Assembly: GCA_902773055.1 (NCBI GenBank)
Contig: CACYCZ010000003.1
Coordinates: 1 to 58,117, forward strand
Origin: an uncultured Bacteroidales bacterium
Lineage (GTDB): Bacteria; Bacteroidota; Bacteroidia; Bacteroidales; Bacteroidaceae
Direction: 5' to 3'
Length of the DNA: 58,117 bases
The first letter of the stretch is position 1. Every line of letters starts with the position of its first letter. A program made the position numbers and the translations under genes. This document shows positions 45,569 to 52,535 of this stretch, one piece after another. The notes beneath the pieces are model-generated. The model was given only the letters and a program-made list of their open reading frames with translations. It did not search any database and was not told where the DNA came from.

Positions 45569-45613
45569 CATTTTTTCTGTTACAATCATGCATCCTACTG
45601 ATATAAAAAGCGG

Positions 45614-45621
45614 TAACTTTG
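45614..45621 (+). promoter_or_regulatory. -7 box for the gene at 45648
   Basis: TAACTTTG, 26 bp before the ATG at 45648; it excludes the longer reading from 45588. Confidence 0.55.
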
Positions 45622-45647
45622 TCTTAATAAAAGTAAAACAGCCCAAT

Positions 45648-46556
45648 ATGAAAGTCAGTATCTTTATTTCTTTTTTCCTGACCGGAATCTCTGTTGCCAT
45701 GCATGGTCAGGCACGTTATGATATCAGCCAGTATATGAATCAGGTCAAGCTCTATAAAGTTCCCCAGCAGGGAATGGATATATGCAAGAACAGGATTTTT
45801 GTTCTCCATGATGGTGGGAGTTGCCATGTCTATGACCTCAGAAGCAAGAGTATGCTCGGCTCCTTTGACCTGGCCAGCAAGCGCAAGGGCAATCATTGCA
45901 ATACGGGAAACTTTGGCATAGAAAAGGTAAAAGGGGCATCCTTTCCCGTTATGTATGTGTCTCTTGGAAAGCCAGGCGATATAGATGAGTTTGTATGCTA
46001 TGTGGAGAGTTTCACCGAGCATAAAGGTCGTTTCAGCTCCCGTCTTGTGCAGAAAATCCGCATGGACCAGAGCCGCTTTGAAGCCAAAGGGCTCAAGCCT
46101 GTCTGGGGATGTCCCAACTGGGTGGTTGACAAAGAGCGCCGGCACCTGTGGGCTTTCTCTGCAATCAAGCGTACAATTGTTTCTGTGACCGGCCCGTTTG
46201 AGACCAACCGCTATCTGGCGGTGAAGTTCCGTTTGCCCCGGCTTTCAGAGGGCAGCGAGGTGGTACTGACTGCCGATGACGTCCTTGATGAAGCCGTCAT
46301 GGAGTTTGATGCCTACGCCACGCAGGGCGGTACCATGAGAGATGGTAAAATATATTATGCTTTCGGCTTTGGTAAAAAGCATCCCGATTCTCCGTCACAG
46401 ATGCGTGTATATGATACCGATACGCGCACTATCTTACACCGCCTTGACCTTACTGAGCAGGTGCCCGAAGAACCGGAGGATGTTTCTGTATATAAGGGGA
46501 AAGTATATCTCAATACCAATTCTGACAAGATTTACGTCATCAGTAATTTGCGCTGA
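45648..46556 (+). CDS. exported protein of unknown function, propeller-like
   Basis: A 302-residue protein with a signal peptide (MKVSIFISFFLTGISVAMHG). I do not recognise the family. Repeating strand patterns such as NRIFVLHDGGSCHVYDL, GKIYYAFGFG, QMRVYDTDTRTILHRLDL and GKVYLNTNSDKIYVISNL suggest a beta-propeller-like fold. No enzyme motif is visible. It stands alone; a palindrome array and 477 bp of non-coding DNA follow. Confidence 0.6.
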   Translation: MKVSIFISFFLTGISVAMHGQARYDISQYMNQVKLYKVPQQGMDICKNRIFVLHDGGSCHVYDLRSKSMLGSFDLASKRKGNHCNTGNFGIEKVKGASFPVMYVSLGKPGDIDEFVCYVESFTEHKGRFSSRLVQKIRMDQSRFEAKGLKPVWGCPNWVVDKERRHLWAFSAIKRTIVSVTGPFETNRYLAVKFRLPRLSEGSEVVLTADDVLDEAVMEFDAYATQGGTMRDGKIYYAFGFGKKHPDSPSQMRVYDTDTRTILHRLDLTEQVPEEPEDVSVYKGKVYLNTNSDKIYVISNLR

Positions 46557-46743
46557 GAAAGTAAATCGGTGTACAGGCTCGGAGCCATTTTCCTTTTACG
46601 GTGCGGGAATCTGCAAAAATCCCGTTATGCCGTTCCATGTAAGTATTTCAGGCACATCCTGAAAGCAGGACATTCTGTATGAAGATGCAGGCAGAGTGTT
46701 TTATAATAGGTTTAAAGTGTCTTTATTCCCGCAGAGCATTTAT

Positions 46744-46830
46744 GTTCTCCGTCGGTGAATGTATGTTTCGCGATGCGGAACGTATATTTCGCATTGGTGA
46801 ACGTATGTTTCCCGATGGGGAATATAAAAA
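46744..46830 (+). repeat. 21-bp periodic palindrome array, copy 2
   Basis: Four units start at 46744, 46765, 46786 and 46807, exactly 21 bp apart. Each is a 17-bp imperfect palindrome (e.g. GTTTCGCGATGCGGAAC, GTTTCCCGATGGGGAAT) joined by GTAT, ending GAATATAAAAAATATCGGG. It resembles the array at 29350 in unit design, spacing and final flank. The rest of the 46557-47033 gap contains only the lrp promoter. Confidence 0.8.
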
Positions 46831-46999
46831 ATATCGGGATCAGACATCATTTTAAAGAGCATGGTGTGTCTGTTTTCTCCCTGTGCACGGGCAGGTATGA
46901 CGGATTGCTGATGAAAACCTGTTTGCCTGGGAAGCAGATAATAACAGGTCATAATAAAGAAATGTCAGGAAAAAGCGGCAATGAATAAAAAAAGATTTG

Positions 47000-47007
47000 T
47001 AATTTTG
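47000..47007 (+). promoter_or_regulatory. -7 box for the Lrp-family gene
   Basis: TAATTTTG, 26 bp before the ATG. Confidence 0.5.
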
Positions 47008-47033
47008 TTTCAATAAATAAAAAATGTGCAAAA

Positions 47034-47504
47034 ATGTCTACAAAAATTGACAAATTGGATTTGAAGATATTGGATATTATATCCAAGGATGCCCGAATTC
47101 CTCTGTCAGAGGTGGCTGAAAAATGTAATGTTTCCCGTGCCGTGGTGCATCAACGCGTGGGGAAACTGACCGAGAAGAAAGCTATTCTCGGTTCCGGATA
47201 TCATGTCAATCCCCTGATGATAGGCTATTCAACGTGTACCTATGTTGGAATCAATCTGGAAAAAGGTTCCATGTACAATGAGGTGGTGGAATACCTGCGT
47301 AAAATTCCCGAGGTAGTTGAATGTCACTTTACGACGGGCAACTATACAATGCTTGTCAAAATGTTTGCCTTTGACAATGCCCATCTGATGGATTTGCTGA
47401 ATAACGAGATTCAGCAGATTAACGGCGTGACATCTACAGAAACGCTGATATCATTGGACGAAAGTATCAACCGTCAGCTTCCGATAGTTTTTCCTAAAGA
47501 ATAA
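47034..47504 (+). CDS. Lrp/AsnC family transcription regulator
   Basis: A 156-residue DNA-binding regulator. Winged helix at residues 5-55 (LDLKILDIISKDARIPLSEV, then VSRAVVHQRVGKL) and a RAM ligand-binding domain from about 70. Such proteins respond to amino acids or related ligands. Its stop overlaps the DUF4491 ATG, and a dipeptidase gene follows, so it may belong to a peptide or amino-acid use operon. A palindrome array lies ~200 bp upstream. Confidence 0.9.
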   Translation: MSTKIDKLDLKILDIISKDARIPLSEVAEKCNVSRAVVHQRVGKLTEKKAILGSGYHVNPLMIGYSTCTYVGINLEKGSMYNEVVEYLRKIPEVVECHFTTGNYTMLVKMFAFDNAHLMDLLNNEIQQINGVTSTETLISLDESINRQLPIVFPKE

Positions 47505-47797
47505 TGTCGCTCAACTTTGACGGGCTCATCGTCGGCGTACTGGCATTTATGACGATAGGAATATTTCATCCTGTTGTCATAAAGACAGAATATTATTTCG
47601 GTACCAAGCCATGGTGGCTGTTTATGAGTTTGGGAATAATGTGTGTCGTGGCTGCCTTGCTGATTGAAGACAGGATGGTAAGCATCATTCTGGGTGTTAT
47701 TTCGTGCTGTCTGTTCTGGTCAATAAAGGAATTGTTCGAGCAGAGGGAGCGTGTCAGGAAAGGATGGTTTCCCAAGAATCCCAAACGCAAATATTGA
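47504..47797 (+). CDS. DUF4491 membrane protein
   Basis: A 97-residue protein with three transmembrane segments (about 7-24, 36-51, 56-72) and a basic tail ending KGWFPKNPKRKY. It matches DUF4491, a small Bacteroidota/Firmicutes membrane family of unknown function. The ATG shares one base with the stop of the Lrp-type gene, so translation is coupled; the dipeptidase begins 8 bp after. Confidence 0.8.
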   Translation: MSLNFDGLIVGVLAFMTIGIFHPVVIKTEYYFGTKPWWLFMSLGIMCVVAALLIEDRMVSIILGVISCCLFWSIKELFEQRERVRKGWFPKNPKRKY

Positions 47798-47805
47798 ATG
47801 TAGAA

Positions 47806-49227
47806 ATGGTCAACGAGAATTGGAGAAAACAATATGAAGAGCTGACAAGACAGACTGTCCAGACACATGAAGCACCTGTTATAGCCATTGTCGGCTCAGG
47901 CGGAGAGACTGTGAAGGATGTCCGTCGCTCCGGTTGCATACCGCTGACAATAAATGTATTGCCAGAGCCTGAAGATATGAAGGCCGTACTAAATCAGGTA
48001 CACGGATTGCTCCTGACGGGACAGCCTGACGGAGCGGAACTCTTCGTCAGATGTGCTATGGATATGCAGTTGCCTGTTTTGGCCATTGGCAGAGGACTGC
48101 TTATATTGCAGGCTGTTTGTGGTGAGGCATTGAAAGATGAAGGAAACCAGTGGCGCCTGCCGTTCAAATCTGTCAGGGGAATGGATGCGGCACCGGCATC
48201 GGCTTTTTCGGTATTCTGTGCTGAGGCACAGGAGTTCAGGGAGGCATGTCGCATACATCAGCATATCGTGTCGCTGGATACCCATTGTGATACCCCAATC
48301 TTTTTTGAACAGGCCATACGCTTCGACCAGCGCGATTCACGTATTTTGGTGGATTCTCACAAAATGAGGGAAGGCAGGCTGGACGCCTGTATCATGGTAG
48401 CTTATCTGGAGCAGCAGGCACGCGACGACAAGGGATTGGCGGCAGCAACAGAAAAATGTGAGAGACTGCTGGATGATATAGACAAAAATATAGGATCATG
48501 TCCCGGCGTGGCTGTGGCGCATACACCCGATGACCTGTACAGGCTTAAACTGGAAAACAGGTTGGCGGTGATGAAAGGCATTGAAAACGGCTATGCTATA
48601 GGGCGTGATATACGCAACGTGGAGCATTTTCGCCGGAAGGGTGTAGTATATATGACACTGTGCCATAACGGTGACAATGATATCTGTGACTCGGCAGTCC
48701 GCACCAATCATGAGCACAGCGGACTGAGCAGGTTCGGCTATGATGTCGTTTCTGAAATGAATCGTGTGGGCATGATGGTTGACTTGAGCCATGCGGGTGA
48801 AAAGAGTTTCTATGATGCCCTTGAGGCCAGCAAGACACCTATAGTATGTTCTCATGCTTCAACGCGTGCCTTGTGTGACCATCCCCGAAATCTTACCGAC
48901 GACCAGTTGCGAGCGTTGAGCAAGGCGGGTGGTGTGGTGCAGATAACCATGTATCCCGGTTTTCTGCGCCAGGACAGTCAGGCAACCATAGAGGATGCCG
49001 TGAACCATCTGAAGCATGCTGTAGATATTGCCGGTATAGAGAGCGTTGGCGTAGGAAGCGATTTTGATGGCGACGGTGGCATTCCCGGTATGACAGATGC
49101 TTCCGAAATGATTAATTTCACACAGCATTTGCTGCGTGAACGATTCTCGGAAGTTGATTTGCGCCTGATATGGGGCGAGAATTTCCTTAGGGTGATGCGC
49201 CTGGTACAACAGGAGGGATGTATATGA
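47806..49227 (+). CDS. M19 dipeptidase with inactive amidotransferase-like domain
   Basis: A 473-residue fusion. Residues about 15-140 look like a class I glutamine amidotransferase (peptidase C26) domain, but the nucleophile elbow reads AIGRG where GICRG is expected, so the catalytic Cys is lost (Gly95). Residues about 150-470 are a renal-dipeptidase (M19) zinc barrel: His160/Asp162 in DTHCDT, IENGYAIG, DLSHAGEKS, SHASTRAL and GVGSDFDGDG. No signal peptide. Start at 47806, 8 bp after DUF4491; the frame is open further upstream only across that gene. Confidence 0.85.
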   Translation: MVNENWRKQYEELTRQTVQTHEAPVIAIVGSGGETVKDVRRSGCIPLTINVLPEPEDMKAVLNQVHGLLLTGQPDGAELFVRCAMDMQLPVLAIGRGLLILQAVCGEALKDEGNQWRLPFKSVRGMDAAPASAFSVFCAEAQEFREACRIHQHIVSLDTHCDTPIFFEQAIRFDQRDSRILVDSHKMREGRLDACIMVAYLEQQARDDKGLAAATEKCERLLDDIDKNIGSCPGVAVAHTPDDLYRLKLENRLAVMKGIENGYAIGRDIRNVEHFRRKGVVYMTLCHNGDNDICDSAVRTNHEHSGLSRFGYDVVSEMNRVGMMVDLSHAGEKSFYDALEASKTPIVCSHASTRALCDHPRNLTDDQLRALSKAGGVVQITMYPGFLRQDSQATIEDAVNHLKHAVDIAGIESVGVGSDFDGDGGIPGMTDASEMINFTQHLLRERFSEVDLRLIWGENFLRVMRLVQQEGCI

Positions 49228-49243
49228 ATTTAAAAAGCTAAAG

Positions 49244-50242
49244 ATGTTCAGAGAAGTGATAATAGGCAGCATATTGCTAAGTTTGGTTGCTTGTGGAAGC
49301 AAGCGCTCGTCCTCGCCGGCAGCTGAGGAGGCAGGCAATGTGGCAAACGTGCCGGAATTTATGGCCGACAGTGCCTACCTGAAGATACAGCGCCAATGCG
49401 AATTTGGCCCCCGGACAATGGGCAGTGAAGCCCATGAGAAATGTGGTCAATATATTGTCAGGGAATTTGAACGGCAAGGCTGTGTGACCACCTTGCAGAA
49501 GGCAACGTTTACCCGTTACGATGGTAGGAAATATGACGGGTACAACATTATAGCTCAGACTAATCCGGCAGCCCGGCAGCGCATTATGATATGTACTCAT
49601 TGGGACAGCAGGCCATGGTGTGATGCCGACCCTGATTCTTCCAAATGGCATCAGCCTGTGCTGGCTGCTGATGATGGTGCCAGTGGCGTGGGCGTGATGA
49701 TAGAACTGGCACGTATACTCCACGACAGTGCACTGGCCTATGGAGTAGACTTTGTATGCTTTGATGCAGAGGATATGGGTACGCCGTCATGGGAGGAAAA
49801 AGAAGGGGATGACAGTGACACATGGTGTCTCGGGGCGCAATATTGGGCCCGGCATCCCCATAGCACAGCGATTACATACGCTGTGTTGCTTGATATGGTA
49901 GGTGGTCAGGGAGCATCTTTCTATCAGGAGGGATTCTCGTTGCGTTATGCCCCGGCGATAGTAGAAAAAATATGGAATAAGGCCTCACAGGCAGGCTATC
50001 GCGATTTCTTCCCGACAGACAGAGGTGGCTTTATAACCGACGACCATTTGCCGATGAATACGATAGCCAAAATACCGACAATAGATATCATTCCGTATTA
50101 TCCCATGACAGAAAACGTATTCGGACCAGTATGGCATACAACCCGAGATACGATGGACAATATCTCAACGCTGACGCTCAAGGCCGTCGGTCAGACATTG
50201 GTACAATTATTATATACAGAGCAGTATGAAGACAATAAATGA
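49244..50242 (+). CDS. M28-fold glutaminyl cyclase-like lipoprotein
   Basis: A 332-residue lipoprotein (lipobox LVAC, Cys17) of the zinc peptidase M28 fold. Visible: THWDSRPW (His119), AADDGASGVG (Asp144) and CFDAEDMG (Glu176). The DSRPWCDADPD wording and the overall length fit the glutaminyl-peptide cyclotransferases described from oral Bacteroidota, which form N-terminal pyroglutamate on exported proteins after signal removal. Aminopeptidase activity remains possible. Overlaps the next gene by 17 bases. Confidence 0.85.
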   Translation: MFREVIIGSILLSLVACGSKRSSSPAAEEAGNVANVPEFMADSAYLKIQRQCEFGPRTMGSEAHEKCGQYIVREFERQGCVTTLQKATFTRYDGRKYDGYNIIAQTNPAARQRIMICTHWDSRPWCDADPDSSKWHQPVLAADDGASGVGVMIELARILHDSALAYGVDFVCFDAEDMGTPSWEEKEGDDSDTWCLGAQYWARHPHSTAITYAVLLDMVGGQGASFYQEGFSLRYAPAIVEKIWNKASQAGYRDFFPTDRGGFITDDHLPMNTIAKIPTIDIIPYYPMTENVFGPVWHTTRDTMDNISTLTLKAVGQTLVQLLYTEQYEDNK

Positions 50243-50648
50243 AATACAAGATGAGATTATAGAGGAGTTCAGTGAACTGGACGACTGGATGGACCGCTAT
50301 CAGATGCTGATAGACCTTGGAAATGGTCAGCCCCCGCTGGCTGCGGCTGATAAGGTGGAATCTAATCTTATTGAAGGGTGTCAAAGTCGTCTGTGGCTTG
50401 TATGTGATGCCAAGGATGGGGCTTTGTTCTTTCGGGCAGAAAGCGATGCACTGATAGTAAAAGGCATTGTCATGCTGCTTATCAGAGTATTGAACGGTCA
50501 TACCGCTGACGAGATACTGAATACGGAACTCTATTTTATAGACAAGATAGGCTTACGTGAGCATTTGTCGCCGACACGAAGCAATGGACTTTTGGCCATG
50601 CTCAAACAAATGCGTATGTATGCGCTGGCTTTTAAGGCAAAGGGATAG
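50226..50648 (+). CDS. sufE: SufE-family sulfur acceptor
   Basis: A 140-residue SufE-like protein with the sulfur-accepting Cys52 in EGCQSRLWLV. It takes sulfane sulfur from a cysteine desulfurase (SufS) for Fe-S assembly. No other suf gene is in the window, so it is detached from the suf cluster. The start lies inside the 3' end of the cyclase gene; it ends 3 bp from the converging pdxB without an intervening terminator. Confidence 0.92.
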   Translation: MKTINEIQDEIIEEFSELDDWMDRYQMLIDLGNGQPPLAAADKVESNLIEGCQSRLWLVCDAKDGALFFRAESDALIVKGIVMLLIRVLNGHTADEILNTELYFIDKIGLREHLSPTRSNGLLAMLKQMRMYALAFKAKG

Positions 50649-50651
50649 AAA

Positions 50652-51671
50652 CTACCAGTGCTCTCTGCGGAGAGGGTAATTGCTTCTCATACTTTCAAAT
50701 TTTTCGGGGCAGGCTTTTAGGGCACGGCTGTCAATAAGGGGATTGTACAGTTGCAGTTTCCGCTCTTCCTCATCAGGAGAAGGAATAAGTCCTTGGGGAA
50801 GAGGTGGAGGAGAAATATTAAAAGATGGCTGAATACCAAAGAACTTGCATGTGGCCGCCAAGGCCATTTGCGAGGCATTGCTTTTGCCATCGGCTGAATA
50901 GCCTGCAATATGGGGCGTACCAATAAAAGCATCATTTAAAAGTAAAGATGAAAGGTGGGGCTCGTTTTCCCAAGTGTCAATAATGTAGGCCGACACTTTC
51001 CTTTCAAGGTAAGCTCTGTGCAGTTCCTGCTCGTCAACAACTCCGCCACGGGCAGCATTAATGATAATGGGTTTTTGGCGTAGGCTGTCAAAGAAGGCTG
51101 CATCGGCTAAATGGAAAGTAGGCCATGGCCCCTTGCAGGTCAGCGGAGTATGGAATGAAATGACATCACATTGTTCAGCGATATCTCGCAAGGAGCAAAA
51201 CGCACTTGACGGTTCTTGTGATTGACGGGGAGGGTCATTATAGAGAACATTACAGTTGAAAGCCTGTGCTTTCAGCGCAACCTGTAGGCCGACATGCCCG
51301 GCTCCGACAATTCCCATAGTGGGACAAGAGGGCAGATAATGCTGACGTTTAAGAAGAATGAGGCACGACTCAACATATTGTGCGACAGAGGAAGCATTGC
51401 ATCCGGGGCAGTTAGTCCAACTGATGCCTGCATGGGATAAATAATCAGTGTCAAGATGGTCATAACCAATGGTAGCCGTAGCAATAAACCTGACGGAACT
51501 GCCTTCAAGCAAAGACTTGTCGCAAAGGGTTCGTGTACGGACAATCATAGCGTCAGCATCCTTGACATCGGTGGCTGAAATCTTATTGCCGGGGAGATAT
51601 ACAACGGAGGAAAACAAACTCTCGGCAGCGCGACGGATATATGGAATTTTATCGTCAATAATAATTTTCAC
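50652..51671 (-). CDS. pdxB: 4-phosphoerythronate dehydrogenase
   Basis: NAD-dependent D-2-hydroxyacid dehydrogenase acting in the DXP-dependent pyridoxal phosphate pathway. 339 residues; NAD motif GIVGAGHVGLQVA, catalytic Arg in NAARGGVVDE, Glu in WENEP and His in GTPHIAGYS, plus a C-terminal PdxB extension. The GTG start (MKIIIDDKIPY) is normal for the family, but the -7 box ends just 4 bp before it, so the mRNA may be leaderless. Confidence 0.93.
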   Translation of the reverse strand: MKIIIDDKIPYIRRAAESLFSSVVYLPGNKISATDVKDADAMIVRTRTLCDKSLLEGSSVRFIATATIGYDHLDTDYLSHAGISWTNCPGCNASSVAQYVESCLILLKRQHYLPSCPTMGIVGAGHVGLQVALKAQAFNCNVLYNDPPRQSQEPSSAFCSLRDIAEQCDVISFHTPLTCKGPWPTFHLADAAFFDSLRQKPIIINAARGGVVDEQELHRAYLERKVSAYIIDTWENEPHLSSLLLNDAFIGTPHIAGYSADGKSNASQMALAATCKFFGIQPSFNISPPPLPQGLIPSPDEEERKLQLYNPLIDSRALKACPEKFESMRSNYPLRREHW

Positions 51672-51675
51672 GGTG

Positions 51676-51683
51676 CAAAGATA
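51676..51683 (-). promoter_or_regulatory. -7 box abutting the pdxB start
   Basis: TATCTTTG followed by CAC on the minus strand; the predicted transcription start falls on or next to the GTG at 51671. Confidence 0.5.
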
Positions 51684-51702
51684 AAAATGTTTAGGGATAA
51701 AC

Positions 51703-51733
51703 TTTGTCAGCTTGTCAGGAAACCTTATCTTTG
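51703..51733 (+). promoter_or_regulatory. promoter of the DUF4254 gene, -33 and -7 boxes
   Basis: TTTG (51703-51706), a 19-bp spacer and TATCTTTG (51726-51733), full consensus; leader of about 13 nt. Confidence 0.8.
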
Positions 51734-51750
51734 TGCGAAAGAAAAATAAA

Positions 51751-52356
51751 ATGGAATTTACAGCATTATGTCAGCCTATCTTCGAGGCAGCAATAAATGA
51801 CTATCATAAAACGGACTGCGTGGATACTCCGATACAGAATCCTTACGCAAGTGGCATAGAACACGACTTGTATCTTAAGGCATGGATAGATACGGTGCAG
51901 TGGCATTTTGAGGATATTATCAGAGATCCGGATATTGAACCTGCCGCTGCGCTGGTTTTGAAAAGACGCATAGATAAGAGCAATCAGGACCGTACGGATT
52001 TAGTGGAGCGGATAGACAGTTATTTCCTAACCCGGTTTAAGGATGTACAGGTTCATGCTGATGCAACGATCAATACGGAAAGTCCGGCGTGGGCGATAGA
52101 CCGTTTGTCGATATTGGCCTTGAAAATCTATCATATGAAGGAGCAGGCAGAGCGTCAAGATGCTGCGCCTGACCATATAGCACGTTGCAAGGCAAAACTT
52201 AACGTACTGTTGGAACAGCAGAAAGATTTGTCAGTTGCAATTGATACGCTGTTGGAGGACATAGAGAATGGCCGTAAATATATGAAAGTATATAAGCAAA
52301 TGAAGATGTATAATGACACGGAGACAAATCCTGTATTATACGGAAAAAAGAAATAG
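51751..52356 (+). CDS. DUF4254 protein
   Basis: A 201-residue helical cytoplasmic protein with the DUF4254 pattern: PIFEAAINDYHKTDCVD, NPYASGIEHDLYLKAWIDT and VQWHFEDIIRDPDI, then a coiled coil at about 125-185. The conserved His and Asp/Glu residues suggest a metal-binding or structural role, but none is established. Members often lie beside glycosyltransferases of LPS synthesis; not so here. Start at 51751 because the promoter covers the longer reading. Confidence 0.85.
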   Translation: MEFTALCQPIFEAAINDYHKTDCVDTPIQNPYASGIEHDLYLKAWIDTVQWHFEDIIRDPDIEPAAALVLKRRIDKSNQDRTDLVERIDSYFLTRFKDVQVHADATINTESPAWAIDRLSILALKIYHMKEQAERQDAAPDHIARCKAKLNVLLEQQKDLSVAIDTLLEDIENGRKYMKVYKQMKMYNDTETNPVLYGKKK

Positions 52357-52436
52357 AAGAGAGAATTTGGAACAGTAAACGTTTCATTAACGGAAGTTTT
52401 TACATTCCGAAGGAATAAACTAAAAGGTGAGAAATT

Positions 52437-52470
52437 AACCCCTTTGCAAATCATTGCAGAGGGGTTTTAT
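52437..52470. terminator. terminator between DUF4254 gene and rnr
   Basis: 13-bp stem AACCCCTTTGCAA/TTGCAGAGGGGTT (one G-U pair) with a 4-nt loop and TTTTAT, between convergent genes. Confidence 0.85.
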
Positions 52471-52535
52471 AATTCAATAAAGATCATTTCATTTCTTGGG
52501 GGACTACCAATGAAGAAGAGGAACTGAAGATATGA

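Noticed and set aside
50649-50651. Missing terminator between sufE and pdxB
   Set aside because: Convergent genes 3 bp apart often terminate inside each other's ends; nothing further supports a special arrangement.
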